64,000 nucleotides of DNA, taken from positions 1,426,001 through 1,490,000 of the forward strand of contig NW_024465434.1 of the NCBI RefSeq assembly GCF_017591425.1. Direction: 5' to 3'. The position numbers were made by a program, and so were the translations under genes. Positions within the stretch are counted from its first letter, which is position 1. Each line of letters starts with the position of its first letter. Of the stretch, positions 1 to 10,410 are shown piece by piece. The notes beneath the pieces were generated by a model that ran no database searches, had not been told where the DNA came from, and saw nothing but the letters and a program-made list of their open reading frames with translations. Origin of the DNA: Ochotona curzoniae. Taxonomy: Eukaryota > Chordata > Mammalia > Lagomorpha > Ochotonidae.

Positions 1-760
1 ACAAAAATAGACACGTAGATCAATGGAACAAAATAGAATTCACAGAAAATAACCCATACTTTCACAACTGATTTTTGACCAACAGAAATCTATTCACAGA
101 GAAAGGACTCTGAGAAACGGTTCTGAGATAACTGGATTTACATGTGCAGAAACATGAGACAAGATCCCTACCTTACACCTTATGCAACACTCAACTCCAA
201 ATGGAGCAGTGATCCAAACCTGTGACTTGAGAGCTTCAGATCACTACAGGCAGGTGTTGAGCAGACTGCAAGAGATGGATGTAAGCTAAATCATATGGGG
301 AAAGACTGCAGAAGCAAAAATAAACACATGTGATTCCCTCAAGTTAAGGAGTTTCTGCACTCCAAAGGAAATCATCACCAAAACAGATGGGACAAAGAGC
401 AGAATGAGAGAAAATGTTTGCAAATTATGCAATTGACAGAGGATTAACATCAAGGATCTATGAAACATGTAACCTTTATGAGTGAGGTTGGGTTAGTTTA
501 CAGCCTTCATCTGTATTCTTGAGGAATAATATAATTTTTCCTACTTGCTAGTTGTTATTTTTTTTTAACCTAATGGGCGTTAAGCCTGTGATTTCAAAGT
601 GAATTGAAAGTGTGCCATGATAAAAATTGTATAAAATACAGAAATATGAAAGGAGGAGTTGGGTGGGGAACACAGTAGGAGGGAGGGTAAGGAGGGAGAA
701 TCAATATGCTCCTAAATCTCTATTGTGAAATATGCAGAATTTGTTTACTTTAGATGAATC
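1..760 (+). mobile_element. L1 (LINE-1) 3' end: end of ORF2 plus 3' UTR
   Basis: Positions 1-470 translate, with stops and frame breaks, into the C-terminal part of L1 ORF2: a 'SMEQNRIHRK' stretch, then 'LRSFCTPKEII', the region beyond the reverse transcriptase. The element is entered mid-ORF2 at the window edge. Positions 480-760 are a non-coding tail with a G-rich stretch (about 650-700), as in mammalian L1 3' UTRs. It is dead: in-frame stops are frequent. The 3' boundary is approximate. Confidence 0.75.
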
Positions 761-777
761 AGCTAAAACATTTTTCA

Positions 778-1145
778 AAGCTATCTTGCACTTCAGGTAG
801 ACCATGGGGAGTACTGCTCTCAGAAGGGGTTGAGGTAATTATTGGGAGACCACAGTTAATTCCCGTCACAATGATTTGTTACACTTTAATAAGTCTGATC
901 CCTGAATCGATCTCTCTTGAAATTTTTATCTTGTCATGTGACCTCTCCCTATACAACTCACTGCCATAAGATCCTCCTCTATGTTGTGACACAGCCAACG
1001 GAGGCCACGACAGGAGCTGAGCAGATGGGGTCACATGATCTTGGACTTGCAGGCTCCAAAACTGTGACCTAAGTAAATCTCTTCAATTTGTACTGTGACC
1101 AGCTTTGGGTATTTTGTGACAGAAACAGAAATCAGTAATATAGTT
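778..1145 (+). mobile_element. MST/MLT-like MaLR LTR (ERVL-MaLR)
   Basis: The 3' half follows the remembered MST/THE1-type LTR order: 'ttggactt.caggctccaaaactgtgacc', then 'aagtaaatctctt' (degraded AATAAA region), then 'gggtattttgtgacag' before the end. Upstream, 'gttacactttaataagtctgatccc' matches the MST 'gggttattataaagtgagtttggcccc' region. No internal sequence follows, so it is probably a solo LTR. It lies between two L1 pieces of opposite orientation. It is diverged, and the 5' limit is uncertain. Confidence 0.62.
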
Positions 1146-1159
1146 GTTGATCCCCCCTA

Positions 1160-1960
1160 CATTTATTATATATATATATATGTATTGAATGTATTTATGG
1201 GGTACTAGGTATGTTTCATTACATATATCCATTATGCAATATACAAGCCAAGTTAAACATATGCTATTCAAATGTTCATCATTTCTTCATGGTGAAAACA
1301 TTCAAAACCCCCTGCTAATTTTAAAAACATATTAATAATATGAATATGTAATTCATATACATATAACACATGATCAATATTTACAGTCGCCCTACTGTGC
1401 AACATAACACTGGGAGCTATTGATCCTATGCACCTGTCCCAGTACCTATTATTCAATTTTGCATCGCACCCTCACCACTATTTTTTCTGGACTCGAGTAA
1501 CCGCTGTGTTAGTCTCAACTTCCGTTAAGATCAACATTTTTAGATTCCACATACGAATGATTTCATGTGATACTTACTTTTGTGTGCTTTGCATTATTTC
1601 ATTTGACAAAATGACTCCCACCCAGTTCCATATATTTTGTTACAAACAGCAAGATAGAAATTTTTTTTAAAAAAAGACAAATGGCATTATACTGTGTATG
1701 TATATCAGATTTTTTTTCCAACCATCAGTTGACAGACACTTGTAACAATTTCTTGCCTATTGTTGAATATTGTGCAATAAACACTGGGGTCCAGATATAT
1801 CTTGGATATGCTGATTTTACTTTCTCTGGGTATATATTCAACATTGTGTTTGTTGGATCATACGGTAGTTCCACATCTTAGCTTTTCTGAGGAACCTCCA
1901 TGCTGTTTCCAACAATGGTGCACATCCACACCAATAATATACAAGAGTTCCCTTAGAAAT
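1160..1960 (-). mobile_element. Old L1 (L1M type), 3' end on the minus strand
   Basis: Read on the plus strand, the right part (1720-1960) shows the antisense L1 signature: 'tgcaataaacactggg', 'ggatcatacggtagttc', then 'gaggaacctccatgctg' and a 'caagagttccctt' end. This is the complement of the ORF2 C-terminus of old mammalian L1s. The left part (1180-1260) resembles the antisense old L1 3' UTR ('tatttatggggtactaggta'). A short TA run lies at 1166-1182. Several indels and stops make it a fossil. Confidence 0.75.
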
Positions 1961-4090
1961 GTGTTTTCAAGTTGAAAAGACAATGCTATGCTTGGCAAAG
2001 CACATGGGTCACACTAGGGGATAACATCAGTATGTATTAAGGGATATGTCTCTTCTCTACAAAAGAAGCTTTAAGACATGACTGAGTGCCAAGCAGTGTA
2101 AGAGACACAAGGCTATTTTGTAGCTGAAAGTCAAAGAACCATAACTTCCGATGAACCCGAATGTTCCTTTTACCTCTCAGGATACATTAGCTTCCAGCTG
2201 GAGGGCTGTGGTGTGGCGTTGAGGGTTGTAGGGATCAAGGTGGGTTGTCCACATAGTGAGAGAGCTTAAAACATGAGAGTGTTAGCAAGAACAACCAGGA
2301 AAAGCTGCTCCTCCTGTGTTGTGATTTGTACAATGGTAGAGGGGTTTGACTTAGACTGCCCTTCGCTTGGCTTCTTTGGTCTTCTCATGTTCATCAAATG
2401 CAAAGACTTCACATGTGCTCATCTTCTTCTATCCCTCTGAGATGAACAGAGATCTAATCGGACAATGATAATCAAGTTCATGTATGCATTGTCCATGATC
2501 TGCATGGATTTTGCAAGATTAAATAAATCATGTGCAAATTCAAAGCTTAAGAGACCGATTGGCTTATGGCTGTTATGTGTTCTTTAGCATGAATGCATAC
2601 ATATCTGCTTACCTGAGCGTTTCTTCCATGTGATCCTCTTGTTTCCCAGCTCTTGATTGTAGCTTGGATCCTGTTTCTCTTTCCAAGTCATCCAAGTTCC
2701 CCTTTCACAGTGAGTGGACTATGGAAGAATTTGGCAGAATTGAGAATTACAATCTGGGTGCTTTTTGAGGGATATACCACAAGACTACTGAGATTCCTAG
2801 CGTTTTCTTCATTATCTTCCAATTGCACTGAACTAATCCAATGTGGCAGGTTCTAGAGGCTTCATGGAAGCCCAAGGTGTACTGAGCTGCAACACTGAAT
2901 CTGACATCTCTATATGCAGGTGTTATCACTTGAGGGCAAAGTCTCACTTCAGGGTTGTTTATTTTATTGTTGCGTGTTTGTTTTTGTAAATACTATTTTG
3001 GTTTCTTTCAGTCTTAGGAAGGCTACAATACTGCTGGCCGCTCAGAGGTGGCATCTCAGGGGGCGTTTATTGTCCTGGGCCACACGTTTCACATGCAAGT
3101 GTTTCTTGTGTCATTTTTCTATCAGTCTGAAGGCTGGATCTTTTTTTTTTTTTAGGAAGAAGGTAGATAAGAGAGAAGGACATTACTTTGGCCAAGGGCT
3201 GTTAGTACAAAATATATTAAAAATGCTTGTTAAATAACTTACAATTTTTTTTTTCAGAAATAGAAAGCTCATTAGCTCACAAAAATGGCTCTATTGACTG
3301 CAATGGATATTAGCTAGATAACATAACCTGTTATAATTAGCAAATTCTACTTTATCACAAAATATTAATATTACCAAGGAAAATAAATAGATAGGGAGAT
3401 TAAGAATCATGCTCCATGAGACCCCCAAACCAAGATGACTATCTTTAAAACTGAGTCAGAAGGTGCTTTAGTACAAATATAAAATATAAACCAATATCTA
3501 AAGTCAAATTTCTCAGGGTTCCCTAAGTAAGCCAGAATGATTATACAACAAAAAATGAGCTGTTAGAAACAGTCTTAGTTCTTTTTTCATGTTTGTCCAG
3601 CAATTAAGTAATGCTTGTTAATATAATCTCAGGTCCATAAAATAGATTTTAATAATATTTTGATTATGCCACTCTTTACTCATATTTTAATGTCTAGAAT
3701 TAAATTTAAGAAGTCAATAATTTAGTATTTCTGAGAAAGTTATGCAATAGTGACATGTATGTTGTAAGAAAAATTATGTAGTCTATCATTTTTACTCAAA
3801 ATACTCAAGGCATGTATGATCTTCATATTGTATTTTCATGTCATTTGTGCCAGCACTCCCTGAAAATAGCCAATACCACGGGTATACTTTACAGAAAGTA
3901 GTCAAGTTCTTGCATGTAACCGAATACATTCTCATGCACTTAAAATTACCTCTACATAAAATATCTAACACAATGATCATACTATGTCAATAGTTGTCAT
4001 ACTATTTTGGTTAAGGAAATGATAATTAAAAAGTCTTCATGTAATCAGCACAATGTGATTTTTTGGAACTAACTTGAGTTCATTAAGACA
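1961..4090. other. Unassigned AT-rich sequence
   Basis: No coding region or repeat that I recognise. Simple T runs occur at 3139-3152 and 3247-3255. Open frames here (up to about 107 codons at 2914-3237) have no recognisable motif and no supporting context. Confidence 0.5.
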
Positions 4091-4099
4091 GAATGCCCA

Positions 4100-4510
4100 T
4101 GAAATCAGGTACTTAGAGCAGTTTTATTATTTGCACATGGGTGGTAAGGGACAATAGGGGACTAGGAGTCACTGTCAGTCAGTCCTTCCAGGCTTGAAAG
4201 AGCTGCTCAATCAGATGGAATTGTTGCTGCACATGCTCCATTTACACAACAACTGGAAGGCAGCCTGCATTAGGTGTATATTCTAGCACCCTGTGGCCCA
4301 TTGCTAAAACAATGGAGGGCATCCTAGTCCCGTGAGGTTCTGAAATAGAGGCTGGGCTGTCTCCAGATACTCCCTCCTTAGGGCAGGATGTTGCTTCCCA
4401 GCCCATTCTACAGCTCTTGTAGACAACAGTGAGACATGCAGGGCAACTGAGTCAGTTCAAGTGTACTTGGGGGACATCTTGTAGTTCCCTCATTTGCCAT
4501 TGAAATAATA
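4100..4510 (-). pseudogene. Possible processed pseudogene fragment or old mRNA-like insert
   Basis: This block is less AT-rich than its surroundings. On the minus strand it ends in an mRNA-like 3' terminus: a polyadenylation signal (AATAAA, complement near 4116-4125) follows about 380 bases of GC-richer sequence. Minus-strand translation gives frame-broken peptides such as 'HVQQQFHLIEQLFQAWKD' just before the presumed 3' UTR. I do not recognise the parent gene. There is no clear poly(A) tract or target-site duplication, so an unrelated repeat is equally possible. Confidence 0.28.
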
Positions 4511-4712
4511 AAAAAAACAAAGAATAAGATAACATATCTTTCTACTGTGCCATATGTAATGTGTATTTGAATAGCTTGAATCATATTAGCACCAACATTA
4601 ATCCTAATTTAGTTAAATTTAACGACACATTGCTTCGATTGAAATACGAAGTGAAATTATGGATTTATAATGAAATGTTGATAAGCCAATGTTGGTTACA
4701 AATTGCATTTAC

Positions 4713-5049
4713 GGGCCTGGTGGTGTGGCCTAGTGGCTAAAGTCCTCACCTTGAACACCCCGGGATCCCATATGGGCGCTAGTTCTAATCCCAGCAGCTC
4801 CACTTCCCATTCAGCTCCCTGCTTGTGGCCTGGGAAAGTAGTCGAGGACGGCCCAAAGCTTTGGGACCCTGCCCCGTGTGGGATACCAGGAAGAAGTTCC
4901 TGGTTCCTGGCTTTGGATTGGCGCAGCACCGGCTGTTGCACTCACTCATTGGACCGAAGATCTTCCTCTCTGTCTCTCCTCCTCTCTGTATATCTGACTT
5001 TCCAATAAATAAATAAATCTTTAAAAAAACAAAAACAAAAACAAAAAGA
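4713..5049 (+). mobile_element. C-SINE, full length, young
   Basis: Full-length lagomorph C-SINE. The tRNA-like head starts near 4713 with a box-B-like 'agttctaatccc', followed by the body (about 4800-4990) and a tail of 'aataaataaataaatc' plus A/CA-rich sequence. It is flanked by a perfect 15-bp target-site duplication (4698-4712 and 5050-5064, 'acaaattgcatttac'). The intact duplication and near-consensus body mark it as a recent L1-driven insertion. Confidence 0.93.
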
Positions 5050-5381
5050 ACAAATTGCATTTACAATGCACTGAATTGGATATTTAAATTAATGTTTCTC
5101 AATACCAAGAAATGAAACTAAGAGGCAATTCAACATTGAGAAAAATTATACATTGGTCAAGCTATAAAACACCAATACAGTGATTTTATAAAAATGTAGT
5201 CAATTGATAATTTGTCTTACAACTGAAATCAAATTTTTGTTCTTTTTTAGTCAATCAGTAATATATCATAGTAACTAAATTATTAAAACTCTAAGAGAGA
5301 ATTTCACCTAATACACTGACTATGCTACTTATAAGAGACAACATTCAGCAAGTTAATTCTTGTATTTAAGATTTAGTTTTT

Positions 5382-5640
5382 GATCTGGTGTGATAGCCTA
5401 GTGGCTACATTTTCACCTTGCACGTGCTGGGAACCTATATGTGTACCAGTTTATACCCTGGCTGCTCCAAATCCCATCCAGCTTTCTGCTTGCAGCTTGG
5501 GAAAGCAACACAGTGTGCCCCAAAACCTTGGGACCTTGCACCCGTGTGGGAAACCTGGAAGTAGCTTCTGGCTCCTGGTTTTGGTTAGGCTCGGGCTGTT
5601 GCAGACACTTGAAGAGTGAACCAGTAGACAGATTATGGAT
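5382..5640 (+). mobile_element. C-SINE, diverged, first unit of a tandem pair
   Basis: The head 'tgatagcctagtggct' and the body ('tttctgcttgcagcttgggaaagc', 'ccttgggaccttgcacc') identify a diverged C-SINE. It loses similarity after 'gagtgaaccagtagacag' and runs straight into a second partial unit without a clear A-rich tail. Confidence 0.82.
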
Positions 5641-5862
5641 CAGTATTGAGGGTTGTGTCTGGTTCCAGCTGTTTACTTCCCATCCATCTTGCCTCAAGCA
5701 CCCTGGGAAAAGCTATGGAAGATTGTGTAAGAGGTTGGGTCCCTGTCACTCACTTGGAGGACGGACATGAAGCACTTGGCTCCTGATTTCGACCTGGCTT
5801 AGCCCTAGCCACTGTGACCATCTGGAAGAGTAATGAGGAGACAAAAGAGCTTTCTCCATCTT
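5641..5862 (+). mobile_element. C-SINE partial copy, second unit of a tandem pair
   Basis: A second, 5'-truncated and more diverged C-SINE in the same orientation. It contains the degenerate body 'cccatccatcttgcctcaag', 'ggttgggtccctgtcactc', and 'ctcctgatttcgacctggcttagccc', and ends near 'gagctttctccatc'. Its wording matches an older subfamily than the unit before it. Confidence 0.65.
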
Positions 5863-6477
5863 TTAACTATAACTTTTAACTTTGCTACCTTAACAACTAA
5901 GCTCCGTGTCTATATTCTGAACACATGAGCCTCTGTTAGTGCCACCTGCTGGTTATTCCATCTCTCCTGTCCGGATCCTTGTGCTCTGTGTGCAGCTCTG
6001 TTGATGGCGGTGTTCTCTGAATAACCCTCCATGTGCACTTGTACTGAACCTACTCAGTCCTGTCTTCATCCTGTGCCCTGACAATGGATTTTGGCTACTT
6101 CTCATCTCATTGATATATATTTTTTCCATTATTTAATCAGAATTTGGGGAAGTTGCAGCAATGGTTGCCATTTGGTATGGCAGCCTTTCAGCAAAGAGAA
6201 AAAACCCATTACAATATAATTTAAAAACAAATAAAATAGTAAATTATAACTGTTATAGAAATCACTTGAGTCAGAAATATCTGAGAGACATTTTTGTCAG
6301 AAATCAGTTCCTGAAGCTATCATCAAAGACAAACCTTGCTTATTTCTTTGAACCATCAAATATTAGTTCTTCATTTCAGGATCTGTGTATGATTTGCTTC
6401 TGTACAGTTCACCAGCTTGATGATTTTTTCTCTAAAAATTTGATAAGCACAGCCATTCCTTCTTTAGGCATGATTTT

Positions 6478-6822
6478 ACTTCCTATGACTTCAGCTGCCT
6501 GTGGTCATTCATAGCCCCCAAACATTTGCAAATTCAACTAACTGTGGATGAAAAATATTTAAAAAAATATTAAGTCTATACTGAACATGTACTGATTTTT
6601 TTCTTGTCATTTTCCCTTAAACAGTACAGTACGGTGACCATTTGTATAACATCTGCATTGTATGAGGTATGTTAATTAACCCATAGATGATTCAAAGTGT
6701 GCAGGGAAACATGCAGAGATGAATACAAATTCTATGACGTTTTATGGAAAAGATTTGAGTATCTGCTGGATTTTGCTGTCTACCACAGTCCCAAATCAAC
6801 CCCTGCAGATCCTGAGGCATTA
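6478..6822. mobile_element. MER2 (Tigger-related, TcMar) DNA transposon fossil
   Basis: This follows the remembered MER2 consensus over about 345 bp, the usual MER2 length. Matching parts include 'ttgcaaattcaactaactgtggatg', 'tactgaacatgtactgatttttttcttgtcatt', 'taaacagtacagtac', 'gatgattcaaagtgtgcagg' and 'gatttgagtatctgctggatttt'. The terminal inverted repeats are worn. MER2 is non-autonomous and encodes no protein. Confidence 0.75.
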
Positions 6823-7099
6823 CCATGGCAAGTATTTAGTTTAAATTTTTTAGGAGAGAATGATCACCTTTGTAGAACTTGGGTTACAGAACTCGGTTCT
6901 ATGGTGTCAGGAATCCACTAAGGTCCCTGCAAGGTATTGGCCACAAAAAAGGATGGTCAGCTTACATTCTGAGAGAAGCTCTTAGCTGCCTCAAGTCAGC
7001 CATTGTTCAGCTCTATTTCTTTGTTCTGAAATTGCACAAACACCTTCGCTTGGGAAGGTTGCTCTTAGATGTCTCTACTGTAGGTCCTTAGGTACTCTA

Positions 7100-7540
7100 C
7101 ACTGTATATTTAATTTCTTCATATTGACATATTTCTTCTCCTTTTTGGGTCACCATTCTTCCTTTGCTCGCAAGAATCACGTTTAGTTATTGCACTTGAA
7201 TCTTCACATTCCCACTTGCTGTTCAAGTTTTTCCTCCCACCTCTAGTTCTGCTGTTACACTGTCACTCCATTTACCCTCTGCACTATGTTCCTCATGCAG
7301 TTAACGCTGACATCACTCTCACCTTGTCCAACCAACAAGACTAGAGTTAGCTTCCGTTCTAGCAGGTGTGTGACTTCTATGCAGTACTTGGCATTTTTGC
7401 ACTGAACTATTTTATATTTGTCTTTATATCCTATGCAATTTATCACACTTTGGGGAGCTTAATGATTGGAAAAGTTTTAAAACTTGACAATATCTAGCGT
7501 CTCCCCAATTTATCTATATCTGGTATTAAAAATCAAGTGC
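7100..7540. other. Unassigned sequence between MER2 and a C-SINE
   Basis: No gene or repeat recognised. There are only short open frames with no motif. Confidence 0.45.
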
Positions 7541-7542
7541 TC

Positions 7543-7886
7543 AAGGCCAGCATGGGTGGTGCACCAGGTTAATCCTCTGCCAGGTGGTTACAGCATTCCA
7601 TATGGGCACCTGTGTGTGTGTTCCGGCTGCTCTACTTCAGTTCCAGCTCTCTGCTTATGGCCTGTGAAAGCAGTGGAGGATGGTCTAAGATCTCGGACCC
7701 TTGTACCCATGTGGGAGGCACAGAAGAAACTACAGGTTGCCAGATCAGGATCAGTTCAGTTCTGACCCTTGTGGCCATTTGGGGAGTGAACCAGCAGATG
7801 GAAGAACTTCTCTCTCCATCTGTCCTTCTCTCTGTGTAAAATCTGCCTTTCAAATAAACATAAATAAATCTCTATTTTAAAAAAGT
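7543..7886 (+). mobile_element. C-SINE, near full length
   Basis: It starts with 'aaggccagcatgggtggtgc' and has the body landmarks 'attccatatgggcacc', 'ctctgcttatggcctgtgaaagcag', and 'ttggggagtgaaccagcagatgg'. It ends in 'tcaaataaacataaataaatctc' plus A. The head differs from the 'gcctagtggctaaag' type, so it belongs to another subfamily. It is moderately diverged. Confidence 0.88.
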
Positions 7887-8328
7887 TCAGTGCACAGTCC
7901 TACGATAATGTATGGATAGAGAATGCAGGCAGGAGGAAAGGTCAAATGAGAAGTATTGCTATGCTCCTGAAGTTGTTTCTGTGGTATGTATGAAATCCAT
8001 GTTCTTTATGCAAATAAAAAATATCAAGTGCTCTTTGCAACAGAAGGAGTCCTGTAATCACCTACTTGTATTGAGTCCACAGAAACAGACGAGAAAGTGA
8101 GCAGTGGTACAATGGAGCTCACATTTTTCATGACTCTGGTTTTCAGGGATCAGTCACTGAGTTGTTTTTGTATGGTCTAGAGTCAAAGAAATCTGTCTAC
8201 ATTAGTTCCTTCTTGTGCTTAGGCATCCAAAATGTCTTAACTTCCCATGTTCTCATAACAGTAAAACCCTACCAGGATTGTAATGTGATTTCAGTCTCCT
8301 CAATCAGGTATTAAAATAATTTCTTGAG

Positions 8329-8646
8329 GGTCAACACCTTGGCTCAACAGGCTAATCCTCTACTTTCAAGTGTCGGTATCTCACATGGGTGCTGGTTCAT
8401 ACTCTAGCTGCTCCACTTCTGATCCAGCTTCTTACTTACAATCAGGGAGAACAGCAGAGAATGAGCCAAGCACTTGGGCCCTTGCACTCTTGTGGAAGAC
8501 CCCAAAGAAGTTCTTGGCTCCTGGCTTCAGATCAGTTCCAATCACTGTGACCAGGGAGGAGTGAAGCAGCAGATGGAAGCTCTTTCTCTTTGCCTCTCCT
8601 TCTCTCTGTAAATTTGCCTTTCTAATAAAAATAACCTAAGAAAAAG
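8329..8646 (+). mobile_element. C-SINE, near full length, diverged
   Basis: C-SINE with head 'cttggctcaacaggctaatcctc', body 'tcacatgggtgctggttc', 'ctcctggcttcagatcag', and tail 'ctaataaaaataacctaag'. It is flanked by an imperfect duplication: 'aatttcttgag' (8318-8328) against 'aatttctag' (8647-8655). Confidence 0.87.
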
Positions 8647-8824
8647 AATTTCTAGGATTTCTGTCCCAAACTAGTAATTTCATGTCTCATTCACCAAACA
8701 AATGCAAACAAGCTCTCACAATGAGGGTACATATTTTCCATATTTCCAAACAGTAAGACTGCTTGGTAGAGGGTTACTATAGAGTTTTGGAAGATAGATA
8801 CTTTCTGAAGTAAGACCAAAAACT

Positions 8825-9066
8825 TTCTTTTTTAAGATATAGTATTTTTATTGGAAAGTCTGATTTACAGAGAGAAGGTGAGACAGAATGGAAGATCCTC
8901 CATCAGATGATTCACTCCCCAAGTGGGCATAATGGCCAGAGCTAAGCTGATCTGAAGCCAGGAGTCTGGAGCTTCCTCTGGGTCTCCCATGCAGGTGCAG
9001 GGTCCCAAGGCTTTGGGCCATCCTCGACTGCTTTCCCAGGCCACAGGCAGGGAGCTCTATGGAAAC
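8825..9066 (-). mobile_element. C-SINE, 5' truncated, minus strand
   Basis: Reverse complement of a C-SINE. The T-rich tail is at 8825-8855, then 'ggaaagtctgatttacagagag', 'cagatgattcactccccaag' and 'ggtcccaaggctttgggcc', ending at 'aggcagggagctctatgg'. The tRNA-like head is missing, so it was truncated at insertion. A second T/A-rich run follows (9067-9090). Confidence 0.86.
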
Positions 9067-9539
9067 TTTTTATTTATTTATTTTTTTAACCAAGAACTTT
9101 TAAAATTTTCTAGGGGAAATGCTTTGCTTTCTGAAAAGCAACTATGTGTCAAGCTTCCTAGCCTGGCGTGGGGGAAAAGTCAGAGGTAGAGATTTTGATT
9201 CGCCAGTTAGTGGACATTAACTGTTTGTGTGTACAATCATAGACATCATGCATGGGAAGGTGAAGAGGTAAAGAGCTGGCAGAAGATCAAACACACTACT
9301 AACAATGGTCAAGGAGAGAGCTGAGACACGAGAGCGAAAGCATTGGAACGATGACAGCGTTTCTTGAAGGGAAGTAATAATTACAACAGACAATAGCAAG
9401 AGTAGAAAATAACTAAAGACTGTGATTAACAAAATAGACCTAATTAGCATATATACACAGGTGGAATCTTCCACTGATGTCTAGACAACACATTTACCTC
9501 TCATCCAGTGTACTATCTGTACTGACCTATACAATGATC

Positions 9540-10410
9540 CCATTTGCAAAGGATTGAAACTATAAAGAATACTTTATCAGAGTTCAGTGGAATAAATTTA
9601 GAAATCACAATTAGATAAAACAGACCCGTTTTGTGAAGTTAAACAATATCCATATGACTATATTCCAACAACAAAAGAAATAAAGTAGGTATATTTTGGA
9701 TATATTGATGAAAATATATTAGGTGAAATATTATGGAATAGATTTGAGTGTCAGAAAGCAATTTATAAATGAAAACAAGATAAAAGAAGAAAGATTAAAA
9801 ATCAATAATCTAAGTATGCATCCAGGTTGCCAGATTGGAAGTGGAGCAAAAGGGACTTGAACCAGCACCCATGTGGGATTCCAGCATTGCAGGAGGTGGC
9901 TTAATCCATTATTCCATAATTCCAATCATCTAAATATGCATGATAAGAATGGAAAAAATAGTCAAATTTACCCTTTAAGACATAAAAGTTATCAAAAGCA
10001 GAAACGAGGGATATAAAATAAAAGACATGCAACAGAAAAGATAAACTAGGGCCTTTTGTTTTCAAAAGGCTAACAAAATCGATGAATCTTCACAATACTT
10101 GATGAAGAAGAACACAGAAATGAAAAAGAGGTAATCTCAGCATTGAAAATATTACACAAATATAAATCTTACAAATATCAAGGCAATACTGTGTAACTTC
10201 AAGCCAGTGGATTTGTCATGCTGAACAAAATATACAGCTTTTTAGAAGAAAAAAACCCAAACCCTTATTTTCCACAGCTAGTGGAATCAAAACAGATCTA
10301 TAAACATTCTTTTATTGAAGAAACTGACATTGAAATGAAAACTATTCTCAAAAGGGCAAGGATAGCTTCATTGGTATGTTTTGTAAAATTTCAAAAACAA
10401 TAACTATCAA
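9540..10410 (+). mobile_element. Old L1 ORF2 fragment, interrupted by a SINE piece
   Basis: From 10060 to 10403 the translation follows the L1 ORF2 linker upstream of the reverse transcriptase: 'DESSQHLMKKNTEMKKEVISAL', 'YPYF PQLVESKQIYKHSFIEE'-like text and 'MKTILKRA', with frame breaks. The stretch 9540-9807 looks like the same element further 5' but is weaker. It is split by the SINE fragment at 9822-9927. No functional frame remains. Confidence 0.6.
9822..9927 (-). mobile_element. C-SINE head fragment nested in L1
   Basis: Only the 5' (tRNA-like) third of a C-SINE in reverse complement is present: 'attggaagtggagcaaaagg', 'cttgaaccagcacccatgtgggattccagc', ending near 'cttaatccattattcc'. 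It is bracketed by near-identical 14-bp copies, 9808-9821 and 9928-9941 ('atctaagtatgcat' against 'atctaaatatgcat'). It has no A-rich tail. Confidence 0.78.

Noticed and set aside
4713..4790. tRNA-like sequence with box A/B resemblance
   Set aside because: It is the tRNA-derived head of a C-SINE, as in the other copies, and not a tRNA gene.
6161..6514. 117-codon frame
   Set aside because: It enters the MER2 transposon and has no known motif.
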